Part shown: in pieces, positions 1 to 12,429 of the stretch
Numbering within the stretch: position 1 is the first letter of the stretch
Layout: every line of letters starts with the position of its first letter
From: Membranipora membranacea
Lineage: Eukaryota; Bryozoa; Gymnolaemata; Cheilostomatida; Membraniporidae
Assembly: GCA_914767715.1 (NCBI GenBank)
Contig: OU612067.1
Location: 30,168,162 to 30,232,161 of the forward strand
Direction: 5' to 3'
Length of the DNA stretch: 64,000 nt
The notes under the pieces: model-generated
Seen by the model: only the letters and a program-made list of their open reading frames with translations
What the model was told of the DNA's origin: nothing
Databases searched by the model: none
Translations under genes and position numbers: made by a program

Positions 1-2148
1 TGTTTGAGCAGGTGCTTTTACAAGTACACACCTCATCATGTGATGTCTGATCTTCAGCCTGCTTCTCGAGGCTAGAGACCATACTCTGCCAGAACTCTCC
101 TACTGCATTCTTCCCACCATTTCGAAATACAATAATATGGGTAGTAAAATTAATATATGTTGATTGATATTAAATACAATGGATGGAACATTGCATTGCA
201 TGATTGTTAGCAGATTGTTGGATTTTTATTCTCATTCTGACAGTCAAACCTTGCCAAGGAGCTACTTTTGCATTTCATCTAAGGAAAAGGTACCTGCCAT
301 GAAAGAGGATGTTTATGGCGCGGAGCAAATTGTGTACCTTTCTGTTTCAGATAGTTCCCTTTCTAAGGTTGGATTTCTTTCTAGAAAGTAGAATGCATGC
401 TAGCTCTGTGAGATTATAAATGACCTTGTTGTGTGTTTAGAATGCTGTCATTAAGTGAAAAAGACACTAGCAGTGACAGCAACAACGTGACATGCTCACT
501 TTAACCCATCAGCAATCAGTCCTAGCCTGGGTGGGGATGGAGGGGGATCAGCCTGGGTAAATCGATTTGTCAAAAGAAGACAACTTGAAAACAAATTGAA
601 ATAGTTTGGATTCAAATCAGAGTTGTCCGATTTGATAAAATTGTACTTCTATTGGTCGCATGATCCCCATGCTAAATGTAAATCAGTGCAGTTCACTTCA
701 GCCAGTCTTTACTTACTGGTCTTATGTAAGCAGAAGCAATTCACCAACAGCCGCTTTCAATGACCATGGTGCACACAGGAAATGCCAACAGAATGTTTCA
801 TTGCATCTTCATTTTTGTTGAATTTAACGCAAAAGAATGCCAAAAAACAGCTATTTTTTGGGCCTTTTGAGGTGTCTTTGGGCATTCTTTTGCGTCAAAA
901 TCAAGAAAAATGAAGTTGCAGTGAAAAATTCTGTTGGCATTTCCTATATGCACCATAGTTAATGAAAGCGGCTTTGTATGTGAAAACTTTTTTGAAAAAA
1001 AAATTTGTTTGGCCAAAATAATGGTCATTTGGACATCATGTTTGATGTTATGTAAAGGTTGCGAAAATATTAGCTGTATTTGAGAGTTTGTCATTGCAAT
1101 ATGCAAGCTAATTTGTTGAAAGTCAATGAATAGGAAATTTGAACAGTCCTCTAAGAGAAAGTCATAATTAATTTTGTTTCGAGCTTATGATCTGTATTGA
1201 ATTAATTATGGAAATTTCATATATCTTTACAGCTTCATAAAAAAATGCATTGTATGGCGTGATGTAAAAAGTCAATTTAGACTAGTCATATATCAAAGAA
1301 ATTAAATTTTACGATGAACGCACTCTCTAAGTATACATTCCACCTGTTTTGAAATTTCTTGCAATTAATTTGATTCCTCCATCTGCACTGACAAAAACAG
1401 CGTTTTCTGCCTTATTTCCTCCCTAAAATGACACAACGTCATCGAATTAAGTTTTTGATTAGGTATTCATTTTCAGTAGCTTGACAGCTTTCCAACGGTA
1501 TATGATATGTTGATATTCAGATCGGTCTTTGACATAACCTAACTTCAGTCAAGCAATCTAGGGAGTTGGCAAAAACATGGATTAACTGTTACTCCTTTGT
1601 CAAACTAGCAATGACGTGTGTGGACTGTGGATAATTGTGATAGGTTTGGCTTCAACCTAAAACTTGAAGAAGTCACAACAGATTCACCCAGACTGTTCCC
1701 CCCTCCCCCGCCCACCCAGACAGCCTGCCCAAGCTCAATCAGCCCACTTCAGCTTGTTATTACGCCTATTTTACTGTAGTAAAATGGTACGTTGTGTTTT
1801 ATATGGATTAGAACATTAGTGTTTTGAAATGTCTTCGTTGGTATTGTTGGTATCAAACTCATTTGGGAGACAATATAACAGTTTATCTTATTTTGGACCC
1901 GTTTGCCAACCTCTTTTGAGTAAAATACCCAGTAATTATAAAACATTTTAACCCATCAGCTGACAATTCTCTGTAGGGACAGGATAGCCTGCCCAGGCTA
2001 GGGACAGGATGGACTGTCGAGAACGCAGGCTTTAACTTACATATATATGACTCTTTAGAAGATCGGCTCTGGATCGGAAATATTTGAGCATAGATCCACC
2101 GGCAGAATTTATTATCAGCGTTCCTTCACACTTGTCAACCGCATCACT
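1..2148 (-). pseudogene. Partial member B of the phase-0 exon family (exons 2 and 3)
   Basis: Two exon-like blocks on the minus strand. Exon 2 is 2148..2041 (36 codons). It is bounded by a good acceptor (tttttcag) and donor (gtaagt) and reads from SDAVDKCEG to RADLLKSHIY. Exon 3 runs from about 118 off the window edge and reads GGKNAVGEFWQSMVSSLEKQ, followed by HDEVCTC. This aligns with GIKNEFGKFW and CTCTPC in the complete gene at 5,339-12,429. In gene A the exon 3 acceptor is AG, but here the two bases before the aligned start (minus strand) are AT, so either the acceptor is lost or a later AG is used. The function is unknown. The copy continues to the left of the window, so whether it is a gene or a relic cannot be settled here. 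The 1.9 kb between the two blocks has no other supported gene. Confidence 0.5.
749..974. repeat. Foldback element with about 100-bp imperfect inverted arms
   Basis: The left arm (749 to about 853, starting agccgctttc) and the right arm (about 868 to 974, ending gaaagcggct) are inverted copies with scattered mismatches. Both contain the gcaaaagaatgcc and ggaaatgccaacagaat stretches in opposite orientation. There is no coding support. It lies in the intron of the partial family member B. It is most likely a MITE-like or hairpin repeat. Confidence 0.75.
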
Positions 2149-2159
2149 CTGAAAAAATG

Positions 2160-2440
2160 TGAAAATTAATTGTTAACAGACTTTAACAGGTCTCAGCTTA
2201 AGTTCGCTATTGATAAGAGTACAATATGTCTCCAACTTGACCAACAAATAACGGTCGATGGAATCGAAGGACTGGGCGTGATGAGCAACTTAAGCTTTCA
2301 TTATAGGCTAATATATTTCAACCAAATATCTTGTCTTGTCTTTGAGAAATGGATTATTAACTGACTTCTCAGCTTAAGTTTGCCGATGATAAGGGTACAA
2401 CATGTCTTCAGCATGACCAATAAGTGAATGCTTGTAATGA
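2160..2440. repeat. Two imperfect direct copies of a roughly 70-bp segment
   Basis: The segment around 2,190-2,260 (ctcagcttaagttcgc, then caacttgaccaa) recurs at 2,368-2,430 (ctcagcttaagtttgc, then cagcatgaccaa). The short ORFs over it on both strands show no protein-like character. Confidence 0.5.
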
Positions 2441-3171
2441 TTGGTAAAAATGGATCTGTACTTAGTGCACTCAGTACTGACCTGGCTAGGATGAATGGCC
2501 CACTGTTGCCAAATCAGAAACAACATCTGGTGCGAAGAATCAAACTTATGTCTTATGATCACAAGACCTTACCCTTAACCATCAGACCCCTCCTGACTCC
2601 TGATATAAATAGAAGTTATCTTAAGTGAATTGAAGTAAAGTTTTAGATATCAAAAGTGACCACATCACCTCAACACTTTGTGTGTCGATAGAATTGCTCC
2701 TGGACATCAAGCTCAGTAAAAAATTCAAAATTTGATATTATAAAATTAACCATCTCCAATGGTTTGTGGCCCAAATGACGATTTTAACGATCTTTGAAAA
2801 GTAACAACCAGTACTAACCCAACTTCAAACCGGTGGTGAACCAACCAAACAATCTGCCCTTAACATTCTGATGACTCGTGGGACACATACAAGCACTCAA
2901 ATATTAGGGATAGACATCTTGATAATTTTATTCGGTTTAAAGAAAATTGTAGGAACCAGATGCTTTGTCTAAGTATATATGCTCTTTGATATATGCATTT
3001 ATCAACTTGTTCACTCGATCGACCATGAGATACCGTATAATATCGGTATTATTCCTTGCAACACGGGGCTACATTGAAACGAAATATTCTATATGAACCA
3101 GTGACTCTATTTTGAACCATTGATTATATATATGCACCGTAATCATGATGATCATCATAGTTTTGTTACAG

Positions 3172-3407
3172 GAAGTTGACGGAGAGCTTACCTTATATGC
3201 CGTCGAATGTGAGAACCCAGTAATAGGAGAATACCCTTATAAGACAAGAGTTACATTAGGTGATACCTTCTTCCTGAACACCACTCCAAGAAGCCTCTCA
3301 GCTTTGCGGTGCACCCTGAGTGGCAATCAGAGAACTTTGTAGCAAAACGCCAGGAACTGGAGAAACAAGGCCGTAAATTCCACGTTCGAAATTTTGGTTT
3401 TGTCTAA
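3172..3407 (+). pseudogene. Coding-like fragment with a frame change, family unknown
   Basis: After a plausible acceptor (ttttgttacag) the sequence reads EVDGELTLYAVECENPVIGE and continues to TLGDTFFLNTTP in one frame, up to a TAG at 3340-3342. From about 3,285 a second frame is open and very protein-like (FAVHPEWQSENFVAKRQELE, ending KFHVRNFGFV) to TAA at 3405-3407. The two stretches would make one continuous polypeptide only if the frame changed near 3,290, with no intron signal between them. The simplest reading is the last exon of a gene carrying an indel, or a relic. I do not recognise the family, and found no upstream partner exon on the plus strand within the window. Confidence 0.45.
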
Positions 3408-5338
3408 TCACTGCTAATTAGGTAATATTTTTCACGATCATTTTGTAATACATGATTTGTCCAACTCTCTCACGGCACCAGGGTGAGTTCCAGATTTCCG
3501 TAAGGTTGGTACTAGGGGTGGAAGGACCTCTTGAGGTTGGAGCTGAATTTCGAATATTTGACCTCGGATCCAACCACAAACCGGATCGGATATGTGTTAT
3601 GTCTGATCTGAGATGTCAGATGATACGTTTTTTAATCAACACTTACTAGCATCATTTATCTCACTAAAAATGACAAGGAAGGAAGTATGATTGTCATTAA
3701 TTTGTAGTTCAGATAAGATAATTGAGTTTGGCTGAAAGCACTCAATGGTGATCAGTAGGCATTCAATACCTATCTCATTTTCATAGCAATCTATTTTGTT
3801 GCTGATTAAATTTGATGGATGTGTTTTTTTTCTGCTGAAATTGATAGAAGCATCCTGGAAAGTTGAGTGTCTATGCACTAACTCTCGTAGTCAAGAGATC
3901 TTTGCACTCATTAAATGATCCTTTCAAATAATCCGTTTGTGTGATCCTTGCGCTGTTGGAGTGAAGTATTGTATCCAAGCTGATGTGCACATTTAAATTA
4001 TGGTAATGATTCAGGGAAGAGATTGTTGACGGTGTTTATCTATGTATTCAATTATTAATTGTATATTATGGTGCAAAAGAAGAGCTGCTATCACTGGTAA
4101 ATTTAGCGTTTTTACGCGTTATCCGGGTCCGGATCCGATCCTAGGTTGAATTTATTGACCGATCCGATATCCGTTCCGAGGTTGCCCAGCCCTGATCTGT
4201 TCTACCCATAGTTGGTACCAGGGAATAAACCATGGTGGTATGCATCCATCATATCTATCCAACATTTCACTAAATGACCTCAATACAGATCGCTCCCCAT
4301 TTTTGTTGAGTGAGACAAATCCGGATTTAAATTATTTCTTTCTTCTTCTACCCAAGGAGTACCATGAAAAGATTTTGACTTTTATCATTTAAATTTCAAC
4401 AATATCTTGGAGTTAGCTGTGATATTTTTCTGACTATTGGTTTAATCAAGAAATGTCTCACATTGCATTGTGGGAGCAATGGTGTTTTCTCTACTTGTGG
4501 TCATCATAAGTTTTCGAGCCTTCTGTTTCTGTGCCTAAAGAAATCCATAATTGTGTTATTTTTGTACTGTGCAGGGAGAGATATCTTTCTGAAAAATAGA
4601 TGTGAGAGCCATCAGTGAATCAGTGAATAAGATTAATCAACTTCTCCATCATTCTAGTCTTGTTTATACTTATAATTTTGGAGTTCATATTAATAACACT
4701 TGTCTGAGCAATTATCGTTTTGAATGCCCGACTAATTCATTGGAGCAATTGTTAATATGCCCCACTGATGTTTCACGTGTAGACAGAGGAGATGGTTTGT
4801 TATTCTTTTTTAATACAGGGCAGAATTTTTAGCTAACAAGCTGAATTTATGAAATCTGGAGTGGATTCTGATGACTTGATAAATATAGCCTTAATTAGGA
4901 GTTGTTATTCAATTTGCTGGGACCACACACGTCTTTAGAGCTACAGTAAATAGACTGTATTTTTAAAAAGAACAGCGAAACATTGAGAAAACTAACAACA
5001 AAAAGTTGAGATCAAAATAAAATTGGCACCACTGTTGAGAAAAATACTAGATTGATAAAGTTCAGCAAGCTGCATCATGAATAAAATCATTAAATATAAT
5101 GTTTAGATTGTAGATAATTCAATATTTATAATACCATTATAAATAATATAATCACAGTCAACCCGTGATGATCAAAAAATATACTACTTACAATGTTAGA
5201 TGCGATGTCGTGAAATACAGGGACAAAAATCAAATTCTCAAAAGATAATATTTCACAAGATAAATAACTACAGCTTAGGGCTGCTGTACTAGGTTCCATA
5301 CATATCCCCGAATGATCAAAACTGTTCAAGCAGCTTTT
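3408..5338. other. No gene seen
   Basis: AT-rich spacer between the plus-strand fragment and the 3' end of the minus-strand gene. The short ORFs here lack splice signals and protein-like composition. Confidence 0.5.
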
Positions 5339-8300
5339 CTATATGAATGTCAGAGGATTGTAAGGCGTATGTTGGGCTGTGGGCTTATTGATTTTATGAT
5401 TGTTACATAGACATGTAACACCGTCTTTCTCGACAGAATCATTGTGGGTTTTAAACTTGGCGTGTAGAGAAATCCCAATATGGGGAGGCGGAGGTAAGGT
5501 GTCGTCATCTGACTCAGAACCACATGGTGGAGGGGGTAAAGTGAGGGCCTGTAACTTTGCAGGAACTTTGCTGAGAACCTGAGCCACCTCAGCTTCACAG
5601 TTATCATTACACCATTCCTGCAGGTGCGCAGCCTCACCTCTAGCGTGGTATTTGCCACATGGTAGCAGGTAGCCAGCAAGCTCCTGGTGGTGGGCAGTGT
5701 CAGATAGCTCTGACATATGCCTGTCATCGATAACATTCTCAGCTTCGAATAAACGTTTTGGTGTCCGATTGATTTTAACTGTCTGTTTCAGTCCTGAGAA
5801 TAGATCTCTTCCAAATGTTCCTGAGTTTTGAATTGAAGATTCAACGAACAGTGAATATTTTTGATTAGCTGCCGTAGGAACTACGGAAGGGACGGCAGCG
5901 ATTGGTAGTAAGTTGGCAGCATGCGATAATGGTGAGATAATGTGATTAACTGGCTTTGTGTTGCTTGTGGTGAAAACAGCATATGGTGGAATAGTGACAG
6001 GTGGGATAGTGACAGGTGCGATAGTGACAGGTGTGATTACCTCAGCCTCAGGCTAAAAAAAGAGGGACATTTAATCAGACTACGCTTGCTAGGCAATAAA
6101 GATAATCAATATCAATTGGAGTCTTATTAGCTTTTCATGAGCAAAGGGGGCGTGTACTTCTGGAGATAGAGGATTGTGTAAATGAGTCCTCAGTTCCTAA
6201 CTAAGGACTACATTTGGGATTCAAAAATTATCTATGAAAGTTGTGAGGACAGATTTTGGTGGCATATCAGATGTCAATTAAAGAGATTTAAATGTAACAG
6301 TGACTGATTCTTTCATGGCAGTTTAAAATTATAAATCGTTGTCTACGTTAGGAGTTTGCCATTTTTCACTAAACAAGCAAGTTGAGCTGTTTGCTCACAA
6401 ATTATCCAAGAAACTCCAATTACTTTTGGTCTGAGCAGAAAAATAAAGTTGTTCATGCTTTGTATGTTCAAGGATAAAGGTAAAACATGAGAAAACAAGG
6501 GACTCGGCTGATTAAGCCTTCACAAGTGAAACATTGATGTATCTTATAGTGTGATGAGTTGCCCAGGATATACAGTCAAAACTGTGGTTAGATGTATAAA
6601 TTTGAAAACATCAGGGAATAACGGGTTAACGTTACCAAGGAGTTAGACTCTATCCCTAACTCCTTGATGTTACAGTGACGAAAAGGTACCAAGATTGATA
6701 AGATTTCGAATTGTCTCCTCATTGATGTTAAGAACACAACTCCAGGACAAAATAAATCTTATCAATTGTCAATACAAATAAACAAACTTACCATATTATT
6801 GAGTTCAAGCTTTGATGTGTCTGAATATAGCTGCATCCTGTTCTTCCTCTTCACACTCCTGAATGCACTTACCTGTAAGTTAATATTTGATAAAATCATG
6901 AGCATGCATTGCATTTGTTGCCATTAATAATTACAGACTGCCTGTGCCCTTTAATGTTGATGAGTTTTTTCGTATACAATACATCAAGCTGGTCACGTGC
7001 TCTGATACTATAACTGTTTCAGTATCTTCAGTTTCTTATTTAGAAAGTCGGCACCCATCAGAGCAACCGGCAAGGCGAACAGAGAGAGCAATAAAGCACC
7101 TGGCCAAAGCTTACCGGGTGTTCCTGTTTCTGCTCGTCAGCTCCTAAAGATGGCTGTTCTTGACTCTGGCGCTTATCATGACTAGAAGAAGCTAGTTTGG
7201 TGCTATCATCAGAGCTATAACCTTCCATATCAGAATGCTCATAGTCAGAATAGTACTACAATTTCAGGGTAGGGTTTTATTAACGATACAAGTGAATTTA
7301 CAACTTGCATGAAATCACTGATGGGTGTGTGAAGGCAACACAATTGCCTTCGATATCATCTTGATCTGATTTCCAATCTATCTTTGAAAGCTTTTTCCTG
7401 GGACAGCTCTAAACATTCCCTGCATATTTACTACGTCTGAAATATGAGGACTGTAACTGTGACAATTCACAACAAAAACTTTTAGCTAACAGAGGGATTC
7501 AATCCATGGTATGCCTATCACTGGTACTGGTCATGATTCAGTAAAGTAGAAGTCTTACCACAGCTGACCAGTGAAGTGGCATGTCAAACTTTTGTTTCTG
7601 ATCTTGTTTGAAGGCCATAATTGGAGCATCAGAACTTATTTCCATTGATGACTTGTCATCTACAACTCTCTTACGGCGATGAGGCACAGCTCTTGATGTG
7701 AACTGAAAAAAAAGTATGTTTTTGATATTTTCTTCAAAGTTCAACAATTTAAATTCATGAATGACTTATCAGTTTAACGCAGGTTATATTATGCAAAATG
7801 GCAAGCTGTTCAGTTCTAAATTTGTGCATAAAAAGTAGCATGTTGTGCTGAGGTCAAATAATTGCACTTTCAATTAAACTCCCTGATACTGATACATTAA
7901 TTTTGCAAACTCTATCAATCTCACCAGAGCCGGTATAGGCATCAACTTTATCGGCCTATCTGTTTGCCCACAATCTCCCGCAGCAGTGTCAGGTTTTAAT
8001 ATCTTTGGACGTACATCAGGACTACACTTAAACGTTGATGGAGTAGATGAAGGCTCAAAATTTTCAGTGACCACCAAGTTCTGAATATACAAAGAATAAT
8101 ATGCAAAATCATTTTCTAATTTCGAGCCAATTTTTCCACGTTTTATGTATGCAAAGCTTTAAGACCCATATGTCCGTTTATCATCAATATGGCGACAATG
8201 AAGAGGCAGGCTAGCATAAAGAGCAGAGAAGAGGAAAAATGAGATGGATCATAGAGGTGGATGAAAATCAGGGGATTGAGGACATGGAGGGGAGGGAAAC

Positions 8301-11300
8301 TCAATAAAACCAGATATTTCTGCTGCTACAGATTTACTGTTGCAATCTGCAAAGGAAAACGAGTTGTTTACTAAAGATGATAAGGGTCAGGTAACACTGG
8401 TTGACTTGCTCACCGCAGTATCTGAGGTCTGATTCTCATCAGTATCAACACAGTTAACTGTCCTGACGGAACTCTCATCAATAACAAGACTCGGTGTAGT
8501 AGATGTTGAGTCATGTGCTTTGCTCTACAACAGGCAGAATGTGTGTAGGGTAATTCTTTTATCAAGTCAAGAATACAAATAAAATAATATACCATACTGC
8601 TCACCGACTCAATCTGGTATTCAGCTGAAGATCTTCCAGATTGCTGATCAATCAGACACTAGATCCAAAAGTTCCTCTCTTTGCCATACAGTTGACGAGG
8701 ACAAACTTGTGAGTGAATATTCTCTAAAACATACCTCGAGTTTTGGTGAAGATATAGTAGGGAACAAATCTTCTCTAGGAACTTCCTCCTGTTCATTTAT
8801 AATCAGACTAGCTGGAGATGAAGCCCCTGAGACGCTCTAAAAGAAGAAAAGAGTAGTACCTCAAATTGAGATGTCCTATCATCAGGTGTGAACAGACAGA
8901 GGAAGACAAGGAGGATAGCTAAAAGAAGTTTGATCCAAATTGTTTAGATTTAGAGCTGCCCCCCCTGAGCTGCCGATAGAGTGGAAGTGATCCATAAGTA
9001 AGAAGTGTTTGCATTATTTAAAAGAAATTCAATTATTTATGATTTGAGACAAGCACTACTTTCCATTAAATTGTTCCCTATGTCAATGATGAAGGAAACC
9101 CAGACATCAGACCAAAACACAGACCAACATTTTGTCAAGATCAGGTCAGCGGAGGGGGCGGGTGGGGGGAGGGTGGATGAATAGCAGGGTGTTCAGGCAA
9201 TGAAGAGGGGGGGGGGGGCTAGTTTTACCGTAGGAACTTGTAATTGAAAGTCAGATGAGACATGGCAAGGGTCAAATTGCTTGCTGACTTTTGCTGCTGC
9301 TTTGCTCACTTGCCAACTCGCTTACCACAGTATCTGAGCACATAGCTGTAGCTGTCTGGTTCACATCAGTATGAATACAGTTAACTGTCCTGACTGAACT
9401 TTCATCAATAATAAGACTCGGTGTAGTACATGTCGAGTTATGTGCTTCGCTCTACAACAGGGAGATTGTGTGAAGGGTAAGTCATTTATCGAGTCAAGTA
9501 TACAAACAATAAACTGTATCATACTGCTCACTGACTCAATCAGAAGATGTTCCAGATTGCTGACCAATCAGACTTTACACTCGAAAATTCCACTCTTTGC
9601 AATACAATGGGATAAGCTAGACACATGAATGACGAATCGCTAAAATGTACCTCACGTTCAGATGAATATATTCTAGGGGACAAATCATCTGTTTGAACTT
9701 CCTCCTGTTTATCTATAAATAGTCTTGCTGAAGATTCAGACTCAGAGAAGGTCTAAAAGAAAAAGAGAACAGTTTCTCAAGTCCTATCATCAGGTATGTA
9801 AACATAGAGGTAGAGTAGATTAGCCAGATCAGGTTTGATCCAATTTGCCTACGTTTAAAGTTGTGCCCCCCTGAGCTGCCAATAGAATGGATACATTGTT
9901 ACATCATCCATGCTGTCACAATGCAGCCTGATTCACCAATACGAGAGCGCTGAAAAGCAAGTGTAAAATCAGAAGTACAAATGCCAGTGAAAGGGAAGGC
10001 GATGAAACTTGAAAGGGATGGAATGCATTAAAACAAGATCAGACTGCAGGCAACAACTCGATATGTTAATGGTAACGGCTTACAACTTTATCTGAGGACG
10101 TGACTCCTTGGTTCTCATCACTAGCATTAGAACAACCACTTGAGATCTCTGTGTGTTCGTTAACAACAGGACATGGCGTCAGGTGAGGCGGTGAGGTAGG
10201 CACCTCAAACTACAACATTGAGACAGAATATAAGTCATATTATGCTAATATTTTATAGTCTTTTATCGATAAAGACACCGAAAGAACAAGCTTGAGTTGC
10301 CTACCCGATCACTGACACAACCATGCATGAAAACATGACTGGAATATTTGCTGTTATCACAGAGATTGCCGGCCAATCAAACATCAGACCAAAACACAGA
10401 CCGAGATTTTTAACAGAATGATATACAATTTGCCAAATACCAGATGTGTCGCCTCAACATACCTCAGGATCTGGTGAAGATCTCCTAGGGAACAAATGGC
10501 ATGCTGAGGCTTCCTCCTGTTCATTGATGAACAAACTGGCTGCAGATGTGGATTCTGTTGCAATCTGAAGGAAAGCAAATTAATTGTTCAAATCAAATCG
10601 AGTGGGCAAAGACCCTTTTAATTTTCAGTAAACTAGTGGTCGGTTATACATCTCAACAAAACTTCTAACTCTAGCACGCAAGAGACGTCATTTCTTTCAC
10701 TAGTATTTTCCCTCAACAATGATGAATGATTGTTACACATGGTTTAAAATCGTCTTGTCACAATATGGCCGCCAATCACAATCTGTGACATGAGCAGTAA
10801 ATATCCATGAATGAACTGGCAAGGAGTTGAAAGTTAAAGGGGAAGAGAAGAAATGTATTGTGCAATGGACGAGGAAAGGTTTGGAAGAGCATTGAAGTAT
10901 TTTTGATTTACTAATTGACAGAAGTTGTTCACGACAGTGACTGTGATGATTACTCAGCATGTTATAGGCTTGATCTCTGTTGAAATTTGAAAAGAAATAA
11001 GATACATGTTGGCTCTACATTAACAGCAAAAGCAAACAGGAAGTAAATTGTTAGGAGCCAAGTTTAAATCAAAAAGATATAACTCACCAGAGTTAACTCT
11101 TGCAACTGAGTCCTCTGACTCTCACTGAGCTGGTCATTAAACATGTCCAAAGTCTGGACAGCGAATTCAATTATATCAATTGACTTTGTATTTGACGAAG
11201 CATCATGGGTAGGAGGTTGAACAGTTTGCGTGCTGTTATCTGCTGATGGTGTTAGCGGATGAGATGACCTTTCCGATGATGCCGACACATCATCGTACTC

Positions 11301-12429
11301 AGTCATCGCATCTTTTAGTAGACGGTTTATAACAGACTTATGGGCATAACAAGGTGTACACGTACAGTCAGACAATGCAGATACGTCTTCAAAGGAACTG
11401 AGTTTTCTGGTCATCTCAACCCAGAATTTTCCGAATTCATTCTTGATACCCTTAAAAAGATTAAAATAGGTGGTGTCAACTCGATTAGCTCGAGATGAAC
11501 CAGGGGTAATGGAGTAAATTGCATAAGTTATTGTGATATTTAAATTATTTCACAATGTGAGGCAACTAATTTGGTTGAGTGAAAATTCTTCAGTGAATGA
11601 TTGAGAGAGACTGATAGTTGTACTGTTCAATTATTAAATGGAGGACAATTCACCAACCAGTACTAGTCAATCCACCTGAAGAGCTTGCCTATTGTGTACT
11701 AACATCATTATTGGGAGTTGCTCCCCTCAACTTGTGAACTGACAACTCTTAATAACCTACGCAGGCTTTAAATGACCCAAGACAAATCTTTACCCTCCGA
11801 TTCTATATGAATTCTTTCTGTATCACTAAAACCGACGCTGTTTATCTCACTGCGATCTCAATCGGGACATGGGTAACTTTGGAAAGAAATACACAGTTGT
11901 GGCTGATTCCTTATATGAAAAGTAAACTGCACGAAAGAACTCAAGCTTGTATCAAGTGATATAGTAAGATACATGTCACTTACTTTCCTATAGGCCTTGA
12001 TTTGATCGGCGACATCGAGAAAATACTCATTCCTAAACACTCCTGCAGGCCTCGGCTGGAAGGACTGTAATCTTTTCTCAACAAGCTGCAGAAAAGAGCA
12101 ACATACCTAATAGAACTAGGGCTAAACATCAGCAGCAGATATACTGAATATCGAAAGACAAATCATTAGGCTAAAGGTAGACATGTGTTTGAGTCCATAT
12201 ATAATATAGCTGCTTCATCTTTATAATAAGTAGAGGACTACCTGCAGAGATTAGATATACTGGCGATCAGCGGATCATTACACTCAATCGAGGCTGGAAC
12301 CCGAAATAAAGGACTGGGCTGGCGCTGACTTAGAATCAAAGTGTAACGCTAATACAGTATATAGGTTATCAAACTTACCCCAGATAAAGCAATCCTCCAA
12401 GCAACAGAGGGCGACACAATATCAAACAT
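5339..12429 (-). CDS. Family gene A: 14-exon gene with tandem X/Y exon pairs, function unknown
   Basis: All 14 exons join in phase 0 to give 806 residues. Coordinates (minus, 5' to 3'): 12429-12379, 12085-11984, 11450-11088, 10564-10463, 10209-10084, 9752-9651, 9451-9326, 8836-8735, 8524-8414, 8080-7925, 7702-7559, 7255-7115, 6872-6792, 6052-5339. Every boundary has AG and GT, most donors being gtaag/gtgag. The ATG opens a 17-codon exon (MFDIVSPSVAWRIALSG). Exon 2 ends ADQIKAYRK. Exon 3 starts GIKNEFGKFWVEM and holds CTCTPC and an STQT motif (residues 124-127), the type bound by dynein light chain LC8. Exons 4-9 are three copies of a paired unit rich in Ser, Glu and Asp. The C-terminal exon has three PVTI repeats and two PPPP runs. 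I see no signal peptide or membrane segment, so it is probably intracellular and largely disordered. I do not recognise the family. The even phase and intact frames argue that it is a live gene; the exon chain itself is inferred. Confidence 0.78.
5988..6035 (-). repeat. 15-bp coding tandem repeat (PVTI units)
   Basis: Three near-identical 15-bp units (gatagtgacaggtg on the plus strand) encode PVTIA, PVTIP and PVTIP at the start of the last exon of gene A. Confidence 0.8.
8414..10564 (-). repeat. Triplicated two-exon unit (X-Y) within gene A
   Basis: X exons (10564-10463, 9752-9651, 8836-8735) are each exactly 34 codons and share the core (N/D)(E/K)QEE plus a P-rich end closing in E. Y exons (10209-10084, 9451-9326, 8524-8414) are 42, 42 and 37 codons. 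The last two are nearly identical (TTPSL, IDESSVRTVNC); the first is diverged. Acceptors are also alike: the minus-strand Y acceptors all end gttgtag. The flanking introns of copies 2 and 3 are similar too (for example the gagctgccgatagagtgg stretch near 8,970 and its counterpart near 9,875), so the whole exon-intron unit was duplicated. Confidence 0.85.

Noticed and set aside
798-1106. 102-codon minus-strand ORF
   Set aside because: It covers the inverted repeat and is explained by the foldback element, with no protein likeness.
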